From: Curtobacterium luteum
GTDB lineage: Bacteria; Actinomycetota; Actinomycetes; Actinomycetales; Microbacteriaceae
Length of the DNA stretch: 64,000 bases
Assembly: GCF_014646995.1 (NCBI RefSeq)
Contig: NZ_BMOI01000004.1
Span: forward strand, 31,797-95,796
Direction of reading: 5' to 3'
The translations under genes and the position numbers were made by a program. Positions 1-8,470 of this stretch are shown one piece after another; the first letter of the stretch is position 1, and each line of letters begins with the position of its first letter. Under the pieces are notes generated by a model. That model was not told where the DNA came from, did not search any database, and saw only the letters and a program-made list of their open reading frames with translations.

Positions 1-637
1 CGCCGCCGACCACCATGAGCACGACGGCCCAGACGAAGCGGGCGCGACCCGAACGGACGTCGTCGTGGCTCGGCTCGACGCTCGAGGACAGCGCCTCGCG
101 CGGGGTGACCGTGAGCACTCGGCGGGAACCCACGGCGAACGCACCCCAGGTCGCGAGGACGACGGCGACGACCGGCAGCACGAGCTCCCACGGCACGAGT
201 GTGTACGCCGTGTCCGGCAGGAACCCGGTGCCCCGGAGGACCACCACGAACACCGCACTCGCGCCCGTGCCGACCACGGCGCCGAGGAGACCGCCGACGA
301 CGCCCACGAGGAGTCCGGCGCGCGTGATCCGCGCCCGCAGCGCAGCGCCGGTCGCACCGACGAGCCGCTGCAACGCGATCACGCGGGTCTGCCCGGCGAT
401 GATGGTCGCGCACGTGTTCGCCGTGACGATCGACCCGACGTAGAGCGCGATGCCGAGGAACAGCCAGCCGACGACGGACAGGATCGCCTGCACGCTGGCG
501 ATGCCGTCGAGGCCGGTGGTGGCGAGCGCCTCGGACACGATCCCCGGTGCGATGACGAGGGCGGACCCGAAGGTGGTGCCGAGCGCCGCGACGAGGATCG
601 TCGGCCGGAACGCACGGAGCGAGGTCAGGGTGTTCAC
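1..637 (-). CDS. FtsX-like ABC transporter permease (3' end outside window)
   Basis: Open reading frame of 212 visible codons with no stop before the left edge. It starts at a GTG that overlaps the stop of the upstream ABC ATPase (GTGA overlap, 634-637), so the two are translationally coupled. Four hydrophobic stretches lie near residues 12-34, 47-80, 106-133 and 150-175. Between the second and third is a segment beginning GQTRVIALQRLVGAT, the cytoplasmic loop typical of FtsX/MacB-type permeases. It should form the membrane part of an exporter or envelope-stress transporter with the ATPase. No large extracellular domain follows the first membrane segment in the visible part. The substrate cannot be read from sequence. 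Confidence 0.8.
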   Translation of the reverse strand, partial: MNTLTSLRAFRPTILVAALGTTFGSALVIAPGIVSEALATTGLDGIASVQAILSVVGWLFLGIALYVGSIVTANTCATIIAGQTRVIALQRLVGATGAALRARITRAGLLVGVVGGLLGAVVGTGASAVFVVVLRGTGFLPDTAYTLVPWELVLPVVAVVLATWGAFAVGSRRVLTVTPREALSSSVEPSHDDVRSGRARFVWAVVLMVVGG

Positions 638-1386
638 GCGGCGGCCTCCATCCCGAGCATCGTGGCGGAGATCTCCGCCGCGTCCATCCCGGGGCGGTCC
701 CCCACGATCCGGCCGTCCGCGAGGAACAGGATGCGGTCGGCGTTCGCCGCGGCGACGGGGTCGTGCGTGACCATGACGACGCTCTGGCCCCAGTCGTCGA
801 CGGCACCGCGGAGGATCGCGAGCACGTCACGACCCGTCCGCGAGTCGAGTGCGCCGGTGGGCTCGTCGGCGACGACCACGGCCGGCCGCGAGGCGAGCGC
901 CCGGGCGATCGCGACGCGCTGCTGCTGACCGCCCGACAGCTGGTGCGGGCGGTGGGTCAGGCGGTCGCCGAGGCCGAGCATCGCGACGAGCCGGTCGATC
1001 CAGGCGTCCTCCTCGCGCGAGGTCCGGTGTCCGCCGAGCAGGAACGGCAGCCGGATGTTCTCGCTGACGTCGAGCGTCGGCACGAGGTTGAACGACTGGA
1101 AGACGAAGCCGAGCCGGCGGCGACGGAGCTCGGTGAGGTCGCGGTCACCGAGGCCGGTGACGTCGACCCCGTCGATCTGGATGCGTCCGGCCGAGACGGC
1201 GTCGAGGCCGGCCGCGACGTGCATGAGCGTCGACTTGCCGGATCCGGACGGTCCCATCACCGCGGTGAACTCACCCGCGCCGATGTCGACGCTGACGTCG
1301 TCGAGGGCCGTCACGCGGCGAGCGGCGTCCCCGTGGTGCTTGGACACGTGGTCGAGGCGGATGATCGGGAGGTGGCTGCTGGTCAT
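634..1386 (-). CDS. ABC transporter ATP-binding protein (MacB/LolD type)
   Basis: A 250-residue ATPase with a complete nucleotide-binding domain: Walker A GPSGSGKST near residues 45-53, Q-loop FVFQSFNLVPT, signature LSGGQQQRVAIARAL, Walker B VVVADEPTGALD and the H-loop in MVTHD. The form of the Q-loop and the DEPTGALD motif are characteristic of the MacB/LolD/FtsE group that pairs with FtsX-like permeases, which matches the next gene. It lies 122 bp after the response regulator gene on the same strand. That spacer carries an 18-bp palindrome (1475-1492), so the transporter probably has its own regulated promoter. The likely role is export of, or defence against, an envelope-active compound; this is inferred only from the kinase-regulator-ABC arrangement. 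Confidence 0.93.
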   Translation of the reverse strand: MTSSHLPIIRLDHVSKHHGDAARRVTALDDVSVDIGAGEFTAVMGPSGSGKSTLMHVAAGLDAVSAGRIQIDGVDVTGLGDRDLTELRRRRLGFVFQSFNLVPTLDVSENIRLPFLLGGHRTSREEDAWIDRLVAMLGLGDRLTHRPHQLSGGQQQRVAIARALASRPAVVVADEPTGALDSRTGRDVLAILRGAVDDWGQSVVMVTHDPVAAANADRILFLADGRIVGDRPGMDAAEISATMLGMEAAA

Positions 1387-1474
1387 GGCTCAACGATGAC
1401 GCCCGGGAGGCACGTGGCGCGTCGGTCGGTCGGCTCCTGTGGATGGTCCGCTCGGCTGGCTTCCCTGTGCAGGG

Positions 1475-1492
1475 GTCATCCGCGCGGATGAC
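1475..1492. promoter_or_regulatory. Candidate response-regulator operator before the ABC genes
   Basis: A perfect 18-bp palindrome, GTCATCC-GCGC-GGATGAC, lies in the spacer between the response regulator stop and the ABC ATPase start, 89 bp upstream of that ATG. A second palindrome of the same length and layout (GTCAGCC-N4-GGCTGAC) precedes the histidine kinase gene at 3476-3493. A shared GTCANCC-N4-GGNTGAC form at the two places where such a locus would be controlled fits a binding site for the LuxR-type regulator encoded here. It could instead be a weak terminator stem; it has no T-rich tail. Confidence 0.55.
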
Positions 1493-1508
1493 GGTGCGCC
1501 GCCGGGCG

Positions 1509-2195
1509 TCAGTCCTTCGTGACGAGCCCGTGCTCGTGCGCGAACACCACGAGACGGACACGGTCACGGAGCTCGAGCTTCGTCAGCACCCGCGAGATGT
1601 GGGTCTTGACCGTCGCCTCGCTGACGAACTCGTGCGACGCGATCTCGCTGTTGCTCAGGCCCTTCGCCGCGAGGTCGAAGATCTCCCGCTCGCGGGGGGT
1701 GAGCTCGGCGAACGCCGACGGGACGGTCACGGAAGGCGCGGAGGTGTCCTCGTAGCGCCGGAGCAGCTCGCGGGTCGCCGACGCGGCGAACACGGCGGTC
1801 CCGGCGTGCACGGTCCGGATCGCCGCGAGCAGGAACTCGGGGTCGGCGTCCTTGAGCACGAAGCCGCTCGCGCCGGCGCGGATCGCCTTCGCGGCGGCCT
1901 CGTCGAAGTCGAAGGTGGTCAGCACGAGCACCTTCGCGCCGTCGGTGCCGGACTGCTCGACGATCGTCGCGGTCGCCGTGATGCCGTCCATCACGGGCAT
2001 GCGCACGTCCATGAGCACCACGTCCGGCCGGGCACGACGGACGAGCTCGACCCCTTCGGCGCCGTCTCCGGCCTCGCCGACGAACTGCAGGTCGGACTGG
2101 GAGTCGATGAGCATCCGGATCCCGGTGCGGAACAGGGCCTGGTCGTCGACGAGCGCCACCCGGATGCGGGCCTCGGGGTTCGGGGTCGTGGTCAT
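1509..2195 (-). CDS. NarL/LuxR-family response regulator
   Basis: A 228-residue two-domain regulator. The receiver domain (about residues 11-130) has the acidic pair in ALVDDQ, the phospho-acceptor Asp63 in VVLMDVRMPVMDG, and the switch Thr and Lys in VLTTF and FVLKD. The C-terminal LuxR helix-turn-helix (about 165-222) includes LTPREREIFDLAAKGLSN and EATVKTHISRVLTKL. It overlaps the stop of the histidine kinase by 4 bp (ATGA), so the two are made together. It is probably phosphorylated by that kinase and acts on the ABC genes just downstream. Confidence 0.94.
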   Translation of the reverse strand: MTTTPNPEARIRVALVDDQALFRTGIRMLIDSQSDLQFVGEAGDGAEGVELVRRARPDVVLMDVRMPVMDGITATATIVEQSGTDGAKVLVLTTFDFDEAAAKAIRAGASGFVLKDADPEFLLAAIRTVHAGTAVFAASATRELLRRYEDTSAPSVTVPSAFAELTPREREIFDLAAKGLSNSEIASHEFVSEATVKTHISRVLTKLELRDRVRLVVFAHEHGLVTKD

Positions 2196-3445
2196 CGTGC
2201 GGTGTGCTCCTGGTGGGTCGAGGTGATGCGGTCACGGGGCATCTGCCCGCTCGCGGGGACGGCGGGCATGCGCACCGCGACGACGAAGGCGTCCCCGCGC
2301 GGCCCCGCGGTCATCGTCCCGCCGGTCATGGTCGCGCGCTCGCGCATGCCGACCAGGCCGTGTCCGGTGCCCGGCCCCGCACGGCCGTCGTCGGCCCGTT
2401 CGTTCACCACCTGGATCTCGACGGTGTCGGGCCGGTAGGTCAGGCGCGCGTGCACGGGGGTGCCGCGCTGGCCGTGCTTGTAGGCGTTCGTGAGGCTCTC
2501 CTGCACGATGCGGTACACGGCGAGCTGCGTCGTCGTCGGCAGGGCCGAGGGGTCGCCGTCGCGCTCGACGTCGACGTCGAGCCCGATGTCCCGCATCTCG
2601 GTGACGAGCTGCTCGATGTCGTCGATCTCCGGCGTCGGGGCCGTGCCCTGCTCGTGGCGGAGCGCGCCGAGGAGCTCGCGGACGTCCCCGAGCGCCCGGC
2701 GGGCCGTGCCCGAGATCGTCGTGAGGGCCTGGTCGGCGATGTCGGGATCGGCCTTGAGCGCGTAGCGGGCACCGTCGGCCTGCGCGATGACGACGGCGAG
2801 GGAGTGCGCCACGATGTCGTGCATGTCGCGGGCGATGCGGACGCGCTCCTGCTCGACTGCGACGGCGCGGTCGGCCCGGGCCGCGTCGCGTTCGGCGAGG
2901 AGTTGCGCTTCGCGGCTCATGCGTGCGGCCGACCGGACGCGGCGCACGAGTCCGGCGAGCCACGGCAGGAGCAGGATCGCGAGGACGACGACGAAGTACG
3001 CCGCCGTCTGCACGGCTTCGCGCATCAACTGCGACGGGTACGTGGCGAAGGGTCCGTCGAGCGAGTACCGGCCGAAGTACTCCTGCAGCCCGAGGTACCC
3101 TGCCGCGACGACCGCGCCGAGGAACGCCGAGGCCAATCCCCACCACCGCGTCCGGTTCGAGCCGTACGCGCTCGTCGTGTACATCACGCCGGCGATGAGG
3201 AAGTCGGCGGCCTCGAGTCCGAGGCCCATCACCATCTGCGCGATGGCGCCCACCCAGGCGATCACCAGGGCCAGCCCCGGAGCCGTCCGCCGCAACGCCA
3301 ACGCGCCGCCGAGCAGCACGACCACGACGAGCGACTGCAGGGCGTCGGACCGTGGTGCCTGCGCCAGCCCGATGAGCGCGGTCAGGAGCACAGCGACGAT
3401 GACGTCGAAGAGGACCTGCGAGCGCAGCACGGGACGGAACACCAC
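2192..3445 (-). CDS. Membrane sensor histidine kinase (HisKA_3 type)
   Basis: A 417-residue sensor kinase starting at GTG 3445 (GTG 3442 is also possible). The reading frame stays open further upstream, into era, but that part reads as junk. The N-terminal half has about five membrane segments between residues 12 and 165. A short coiled region is followed by the dimerisation/phospho-acceptor helix with RIARDMHDIVAHS (His209), then an HATPase domain ending in GHGLVGMRERA near the C-terminus. This is the layout of NarL-partner kinases of actinobacteria such as the DesK/LiaS-like group. There is no large extracellular sensor domain, so it may sense through the membrane or through the ABC permease. 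Confidence 0.9.
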   Translation of the reverse strand: MVFRPVLRSQVLFDVIVAVLLTALIGLAQAPRSDALQSLVVVVLLGGALALRRTAPGLALVIAWVGAIAQMVMGLGLEAADFLIAGVMYTTSAYGSNRTRWWGLASAFLGAVVAAGYLGLQEYFGRYSLDGPFATYPSQLMREAVQTAAYFVVVLAILLLPWLAGLVRRVRSAARMSREAQLLAERDAARADRAVAVEQERVRIARDMHDIVAHSLAVVIAQADGARYALKADPDIADQALTTISGTARRALGDVRELLGALRHEQGTAPTPEIDDIEQLVTEMRDIGLDVDVERDGDPSALPTTTQLAVYRIVQESLTNAYKHGQRGTPVHARLTYRPDTVEIQVVNERADDGRAGPGTGHGLVGMRERATMTGGTMTAGPRGDAFVVAVRMPAVPASGQMPRDRITSTHQEHTAR

Positions 3446-3473
3446 CCCACGGTACGGCCCTGCGACGCGGCGC

Positions 3474-3495
3474 GCGTCAGCCGATGGGCTGACGC
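3474..3495. promoter_or_regulatory. Inverted repeat between era and the kinase gene: terminator or regulator site
   Basis: A perfect 9-bp inverted repeat with a 4-nt loop (GCGTCAGCC, loop GATG, GGCTGACGC) sits 24 bp after the era stop and 29 bp before the kinase start. It could end the era operon, but there is no T-run after it. Its inner 18 bp has the same GTCANCC-N4-GGNTGAC form as the palindrome at 1475-1492, so I favour an autoregulatory operator for the two-component system. It may do both jobs. Confidence 0.55.
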
Positions 3496-3519
3496 TCCCG
3501 GCGTCCACGGCGGGTCGGT

Positions 3520-4449
3520 TCAGAAGCCGAGGCGACCGAGCTGCTTCGGGTCCCGCTGCCACTCCTTCGCGACCTTCACGCGGAGGTTGAGGTACACGTG
3601 TCGACCGCCCAGCAGCGACTCGATCTCCGTCCGCGCGCGCGAGCCGACGTCCTTCAGCCGCTCGCCGCCGCGGCCGATGACGATCGCCTTCTGGCTGTCC
3701 CGTTCGACGAAGAGGTTCGCGAAGATCCGCAGGGGGCCGTCGGGGTCGTCCTCCTTGTCCGGCTCGACGACGTCCTCGACGACGACGGCCAGCGAGTGCG
3801 GCAGTTCGTCGCGGACGCCTTCGAGCGCGGCCTCGCGGATCAGCTCGGCGATGCGGTCCTCGTCGGTCTCCTCGGTCACGGTGGCGTCGTCGTAGAGCTG
3901 CGGCGACTCGGGCAGCAGGGCGGTGATCTCGTCGAGCAGCGGTTCGAGCTGCAGCCCCTTCGTGCCCGAGGTCGGGATGATGACGTCCCACTCGCGGAGC
4001 TTCGAGACCGCGAGCAACTGCTCGCCGACCTTGTCCTTCGAGACGCGGTCGATCTTCGTGACGATCGCGACCTTCTTCGCACGCGGGTACTGGTCGAGCG
4101 AGTCGTTGATGAAGCGGTCGCCCGGTCCGATCGGCTCGTTCGCGGGGACGCAGAAGCCGATCACGTCGACGTCGCCCAGCGTGGACTGCACGAGGTCGTT
4201 CAGGCGTTCTCCGAGCAGGGTGCGCGGCCGGTGGACCCCCGGTGTGTCGACGATGATGACCTGACCGTTCGGGCGGTGCACGACCCCGCGGATGGCGCGA
4301 CGGGTCGTCTGCGGCTTCGACGAGGTGATGGCGACCTTCTCGCCGACCAGGGCGTTCGTCAGTGTCGACTTGCCGACGTTCGGTCGGCCGACGAAGGAGA
4401 CGAAGCCCGCGCGGTACGGCTGACCGTCGGGCGTGGTGGTGTCGGTCAT
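3520..4449 (-). CDS. era: GTPase Era
   Basis: A 309-residue GTPase needed for 16S rRNA maturation and 30S assembly. The G domain shows G1 GRPNVGKST near residue 22, the G2 Thr region, G3 DTPGVH and G4 TKID. The C-terminal KH domain contains VIGRGGERLKDVGSRARTEIE-type sequence (around 255-280) that binds the 3' end of 16S rRNA. Length is normal for the family. It overlaps the upstream CBS-domain gene by 4 bp (ATGA) and is the last gene of the run that begins at hrcA, next to ybeY, which also serves 16S maturation. Confidence 0.97.
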   Translation of the reverse strand: MTDTTTPDGQPYRAGFVSFVGRPNVGKSTLTNALVGEKVAITSSKPQTTRRAIRGVVHRPNGQVIIVDTPGVHRPRTLLGERLNDLVQSTLGDVDVIGFCVPANEPIGPGDRFINDSLDQYPRAKKVAIVTKIDRVSKDKVGEQLLAVSKLREWDVIIPTSGTKGLQLEPLLDEITALLPESPQLYDDATVTEETDEDRIAELIREAALEGVRDELPHSLAVVVEDVVEPDKEDDPDGPLRIFANLFVERDSQKAIVIGRGGERLKDVGSRARTEIESLLGGRHVYLNLRVKVAKEWQRDPKQLGRLGF

Positions 4450-5768
4450 GCGGTGGGCTTCCCTGTGGTCGTGGGCGAGGAGTCGTCGAACGCGTGCTCG
4501 ACGTCGTCGAGGGCTGTGGTGCGCTCGGCGAGGACCGAGACGAGGTGACGGCGCTTGCCCTCCACCCGGTCGGCGACGAGGACGATGCCGTCGACGGTGA
4601 CGCGGTCGCCGCGCGTGGCGAGGTGGCCGAGCTCCTTCACGAGCAAGCCGCCGGCGGTGTCGACGTCGTCGTCCTCGAGCTCGATGCCGAACAGGTCGCC
4701 GAGTTCGTCGATCGGCATCCGGGCCGCGATGCGCCAGACGCCCGGTTCGACCTCGACCCGGTCGACCACCGCGCGGTCGTACTCGTCCGAGATGTCGCCG
4801 ACGAGCTCCTCGATGAGGTCCTCCATCGTGACGAGTCCGGCCACGCCGCCGTACTCGTCGACGACGAGCAGCAGGTGGTTCTTACCCGCCTGCATCGCGC
4901 GGAGCGTGTCGTCGGCAGCCTTCGACTCCGGCACGAACCCGGCAGGCCGCAGCAGGCCGCTGACCGGTTCGGCGCCGGCGCCCGGGCGTTCGTAGAGGGC
5001 ACGGGACACGTCGCGGAGGTACAGCACGCCGAGGACGTCGTCGCTGTCCTTGCCCGTGACCGGCATGCGGGACACCCCGGACGCGAGGAACTGCTCCATC
5101 GCGGCGCCGAGCGTGTCCGAGCCGTCGACGGTCGTCATGTCGGTGCGCGGCACCATGACCTCGCGCACCAGGGTGTCGCTGAACTCGAACACCGAGTGGA
5201 TGAGTTCACGGTCGTCGGCTTCGAGCACGTTGCTCTCGGCGGCCTCGTCGACCAGGGACAGCAGCTGCTCCTCGCTGGACACGGTGGAGGCGCTCCGGCC
5301 ACGCCCCGGTGTGACGCGGTCGCCGATCGCGACGAGCAGCCCGGCGAGCGGCCCGAGGACGATGCGGACCGCGCGGACGAGTCCGCCGGTCACGGCGATG
5401 AGCCGCTCGGCGTGCGCGCGACCGACGCTGCGCGGACTCGACCCGACCAGGACGAAGGAGACCGCCGTCATCACGGCCGCGGACACGACGAGCGCGACCC
5501 ACCACGTGTCGAAGACCGTCACGAGCGCGATCGTCACGAGGACCGCTGCGGCGGTCTCGGCGAGGACCCGGACGAAGTTCAGCGCGTTGACGTGGGCGCC
5601 GACGTCGTCCGCGATCGCCTCGATCGCGCGGCGACGCTTGGCGCCCCGGGCGATCTCGTCGAGGTCGGCGCGGGACAACACGGACAGGGCGGCGTCCGAG
5701 GCGGCGAGCACACCGCCGGCGACGACGAGCACCAACGCCACCGCGAGCAGGACGGCGACGAGCAGCAT
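4446..5768 (-). CDS. Hemolysin-family / CorC-like protein with CNNM and CBS domains
   Basis: A 440-residue membrane protein. The first 150 residues hold a CNNM-like domain with hydrophobic segments at about 1-22, 60-80, 85-105 and 120-145. Then come two CBS domains (about 200-320; motifs VMVPRTDM and VVDEYGGVAGLVTMEDLIEELVG) and a C-terminal CorC_HlyC transporter-associated domain (about 345-415). The family is linked to magnesium and cobalt homeostasis; the historic 'hemolysin' name says little. It sits between ybeY and era, as in many actinobacteria. The last ~20 residues are low-complexity. Confidence 0.92.
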   Translation of the reverse strand: MLLVAVLLAVALVLVVAGGVLAASDAALSVLSRADLDEIARGAKRRRAIEAIADDVGAHVNALNFVRVLAETAAAVLVTIALVTVFDTWWVALVVSAAVMTAVSFVLVGSSPRSVGRAHAERLIAVTGGLVRAVRIVLGPLAGLLVAIGDRVTPGRGRSASTVSSEEQLLSLVDEAAESNVLEADDRELIHSVFEFSDTLVREVMVPRTDMTTVDGSDTLGAAMEQFLASGVSRMPVTGKDSDDVLGVLYLRDVSRALYERPGAGAEPVSGLLRPAGFVPESKAADDTLRAMQAGKNHLLLVVDEYGGVAGLVTMEDLIEELVGDISDEYDRAVVDRVEVEPGVWRIAARMPIDELGDLFGIELEDDDVDTAGGLLVKELGHLATRGDRVTVDGIVLVADRVEGKRRHLVSVLAERTTALDDVEHAFDDSSPTTTGKPTA

Positions 5769-5772
5769 CAGG

Positions 5773-6234
5773 TCACCGCCCTCGGTGCTGCGCGGCGAAC
5801 GCGGCGAGGATCTCGCCCTGGAGGCCGAACATCTCGGCCTTCTCCTCCGGCTCCGCGTGGTCGAACCCGAGGAGGTGCAGGATGCCGTGGCAGGTGAGCA
5901 GGAGCATCTCGTCGGTCGTCGAGTGCCCCGCGGTCTTCGCTTGTTCCTCGGCGACCTGCGGGCACAGCACGATGTCCCCGAGCAGCCCGGCCGGGGTCGG
6001 GTCGTCCTCCGTGCCGGGACGGAGCTCGTCCATCGGGAAGCTGAGGACGTCGGTCGGCCCCGGTTCGTCCATCCACCGGACGTGCAGCTGCTCCATCGCG
6101 CCCTCGTCGACGAGCACGATGGCGAGCTCCGCGTCGGCGTGGACGTGCAGCGCGTCGAGCGCGAAGGAGGCGAGGCGCTGGATCGCGGCCTCGTCGACCT
6201 CCACCCCGGACTCGTTGTTGAGCTCGATGCTCAC
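5773..6234 (-). CDS. ybeY: Endoribonuclease YbeY (rRNA maturation factor)
   Basis: A 153-residue metal-dependent RNase acting on the 3' end of 16S rRNA and in ribosome quality control. The zinc-binding motif H-x3-H-x5-H is present as [11 protein letters not shown] near residues 115-125, and the conserved [10 protein letters not shown] strand lies at about 61-70. It overlaps the phoH stop by 4 bp (ATGA) and ends 4 bp before the next gene, so it is part of a tight operon with phoH, the CBS protein and era. Confidence 0.96.
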   Translation of the reverse strand: MSIELNNESGVEVDEAAIQRLASFALDALHVHADAELAIVLVDEGAMEQLHVRWMDEPGPTDVLSFPMDELRPGTEDDPTPAGLLGDIVLCPQVAEEQAKTAGHSTTDEMLLLTCHGILHLLGFDHAEPEEKAEMFGLQGEILAAFAAQHRGR

Positions 6235-7355
6235 CGGTTCCCTCCTCGGGGATCGTTCTGCGGGTACGGGGAACGCTGGCGGTCCTGCGGCGGCCGGCCC
6301 CGGCGCTCGGCACGGTTCACGCCGGCCGGGTTGCCCTCGGGCGCGGTGCCCCGGCCGCCGGGGCGGTGCCCGGCCTGCTCGGCCAGGCGTTCCTCGTCGT
6401 AGGCGGTGTACGCGTCGACGATGCGGCCGACGAGCGTGTGGCGGACCACGTCCTCGCTCCCGAGACGGGCGAAGTGGATGTCGTCGACGTGGTCGAGGAT
6501 ACGGGTCACCAGGCGCAGGCCCGACAGGTTGCCGGGCAGGTCGACCTGGGTGATGTCGCCCGTGACCACCATCTTCGACCCGAACCCGAGGCGGGTGAGG
6601 AACATCTTCATCTGCTCGGGCGTGGTGTTCTGCGCCTCGTCGAGGATGACGAACGAGTCGTTGAGCGTCCGACCGCGCATGTACGCCAGCGGAGCGACCT
6701 CGACCGTGCCGGCCGCCAACAGCTTCGGCACGAGCTCGGGGTCCATCATCTCGTTGAGGGCGTCGTACAGCGGCCGGAGGTAGGGGTCGATCTTGTCGGT
6801 CAGCGTGCCGGGGAGGAACCCGAGCCGCTCGCCGGCCTCGACCGCGGGACGCGTGAGGATGATCCGCGTGACCTCGCGCCGCTGCAGCGCCTGCACCGCC
6901 TTGGCCATCGCCAGGTAGGTCTTGCCGGTGCCGGCGGGGCCGATGTCGAACGTGATGGTGTGCTGGTCGATCGCGTCGACGTAGGCGCGCTGGCCGTCGG
7001 TCTTCGGTCGCACCGACTTGCCCCGGCTCTGCACGATGGGCGTGCCGAACGTGTCGGACGGCTTGCGGTCGTCGTCGAGGATCCGTGCGGAGGTCGGGAT
7101 GTCGGCCGGGCCGATGTCCTGGCCGCGCTTGACCATGCCGACGAGTTCGTCGACGAGGGCGCGTGCCCTCGCGACGTCGCGCTCCGGCCCGCTGAGGCTG
7201 ACCTCGTTGCCGCGGACGACGACGCGGACCCCGGGGTACTGGCGTTCGACGGTCTTCAGGAGTCGGTCCTGGGGGCCGAGCAGCTGCACCATGGCGATGC
7301 CGTCGACGGTGAGCTCGGACGTGGTGTCCTGCTCGAGTGGTTCGTTATCCGGCAA
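6231..7355 (-). CDS. PhoH-family P-loop ATPase
   Basis: A 374-residue PhoH-like protein if translation starts at the TTG at 7355, which overlaps the end of the HIT gene by 11 bp. I prefer this start because AGGAAGG lies 5 nt upstream and the conserved N-terminal strand ([17 protein letters not shown]) would be cut by the next ATG at 7292. The PhoH ATPase domain has Walker [16 protein letters not shown] and Walker [10 protein letters not shown], followed by [19 protein letters not shown]. The family is thought to act in RNA metabolism, which fits its place next to ybeY. The C-terminal 50 residues are basic, low-complexity and Gly/Arg/Pro-rich. Confidence 0.93.
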   Translation of the reverse strand: MPDNEPLEQDTTSELTVDGIAMVQLLGPQDRLLKTVERQYPGVRVVVRGNEVSLSGPERDVARARALVDELVGMVKRGQDIGPADIPTSARILDDDRKPSDTFGTPIVQSRGKSVRPKTDGQRAYVDAIDQHTITFDIGPAGTGKTYLAMAKAVQALQRREVTRIILTRPAVEAGERLGFLPGTLTDKIDPYLRPLYDALNEMMDPELVPKLLAAGTVEVAPLAYMRGRTLNDSFVILDEAQNTTPEQMKMFLTRLGFGSKMVVTGDITQVDLPGNLSGLRLVTRILDHVDDIHFARLGSEDVVRHTLVGRIVDAYTAYDEERLAEQAGHRPGGRGTAPEGNPAGVNRAERRGRPPQDRQRSPYPQNDPRGGNR

Positions 7356-7698
7356 GGGTGCCTTCCTGCAGTTCGCCTGCGAGTACGTGCGCGTGCACGT
7401 GGAACACGGTCTGACCGGCTGCTTCGCCGGTGTTGAACACGAGACGGTACTGGCCGCCCGCACGCTCGTCGGCGATGCGCTGCGCGGTGGCGACCACGTG
7501 GGAGAGGAGGTCCGGGTCCCCGGCGGCGAGCTCGGTGACGTTCCGGTACTGCTCGGTCTTGGGGACGACGAGCACGTGGACGGGTGCCTTCGGCGCGATG
7601 TCCTCGAACGCGATGACGCGGTCGTCCTCGGCGACGACGGTCGCCGGGATCTCGCGCGCAATGATCTTCGAGAAGACGCTGGGCGTGCCGGTGCTCAT
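7345..7698 (-). CDS. HIT-domain nucleotide-binding protein
   Basis: A 117-residue single-domain HIT protein (HINT-like nucleoside phosphoramidase/hydrolase). The histidine triad appears as HVHAHVL at residues 100-106, preceded by the conserved FNTGEAAGQTVFH segment, and the N-terminal IIAREIPATVV and AFEDIAPKAPVH blocks match the family. The ATG at 7698 is used because the longer open frame upstream lies inside rsmE. It overlaps phoH, and it is 34 bp after rsmE. The cellular substrate is unknown, though HINT proteins hydrolyse aminoacyl-AMP-type phosphoramidates. Confidence 0.94.
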   Translation of the reverse strand: MSTGTPSVFSKIIAREIPATVVAEDDRVIAFEDIAPKAPVHVLVVPKTEQYRNVTELAAGDPDLLSHVVATAQRIADERAGGQYRLVFNTGEAAGQTVFHVHAHVLAGELQEGTLAG

Positions 7699-7732
7699 GT
7701 CCCCATCGTAGAACGCGCCGCCGACGACGGGC

Positions 7733-8470
7733 CTACCAGCGTCCGAGCCGCGTCTGGAGGATCGCCAGCGCAGCCGGACCCGCGGTCGAGGTGCGGAGGA
7801 CGGTGTCGCCGAGCCGGACGCGGACCGCTCCGGCGGCGACGAGCCGGTCGAACTCGCTGCCGTCGATGCCGCCCTCGGGTCCGACCACGAGGGTGATGTC
7901 GTCGACGTCGGCCGGGGCGTCCCAGGCGGAGAGGCGGACGTCCGCGACCGGGTCGAGCACGAGCACCACCCGCCCGGTGCCCACGGACGCCGCCAGCTGT
8001 GCCGTGGTGACCGGCTGCGCGACGACGGGGACCCGCGGGCGGACGGCCTGCTTGGAGGCCTCGTGCGCGATGGACGCCCAGCGCGCCCGGCCCTTCTCGA
8101 CCTTCGCACCCTCCCACCGCGAGACACTGCGGGCAGCCGCCCACGGCACGATCCGGTCGACGCCGATCTCGGTCGACGCCTGCACGGCCATCTCGTCACG
8201 GCCGCCCTTCGCGAGCGCCTGCACGAGGGTCAGGGTCGGTGACGGCGCCGGGACCACCTCGAGCGTGGCCACCTCCAGCACGAGCGCATCCCGCTCGGTG
8301 GAGACGACGGGTCCGGACACCACGGTGCCGTCGCCGTCACCGATCCGCAGCGTCTCCCCGAGGCGCACCCGCGCGACGGACACCGCGTGCCGGCCCTCCG
8401 CACCGTCGAGGGTCACGTGCCCGCCCTCGGTGACGCCGTCGAGCGACCCGACGAGGTAGAGCGACGCCAT
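7733..8470 (-). CDS. rsmE: 16S rRNA (uracil(1498)-N3)-methyltransferase RsmE
   Basis: A 245-residue SPOUT methyltransferase. The N-terminal PUA-like domain covers about residues 1-75, and the trefoil-knot domain contains AQALAKGGRDEMAVQASTE-type sequence and the diagnostic LVVGPEGGIDGSEF near residue 195. It methylates U1498 of 16S rRNA. It begins inside the dnaJ stop (1-bp overlap at 8470), giving direct coupling to dnaJ. The order dnaJ-rsmE-HIT-phoH-ybeY is a conserved actinobacterial operon. Confidence 0.96.
   Translation of the reverse strand: MASLYLVGSLDGVTEGGHVTLDGAEGRHAVSVARVRLGETLRIGDGDGTVVSGPVVSTERDALVLEVATLEVVPAPSPTLTLVQALAKGGRDEMAVQASTEIGVDRIVPWAAARSVSRWEGAKVEKGRARWASIAHEASKQAVRPRVPVVAQPVTTAQLAASVGTGRVVLVLDPVADVRLSAWDAPADVDDITLVVGPEGGIDGSEFDRLVAAGAVRVRLGDTVLRTSTAGPAALAILQTRLGRW

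Noticed and set aside
4446..5768. Hemolysin toxin
   Set aside because: The domains are CNNM/CBS/CorC, which point to metal-ion homeostasis; the family name is historical.
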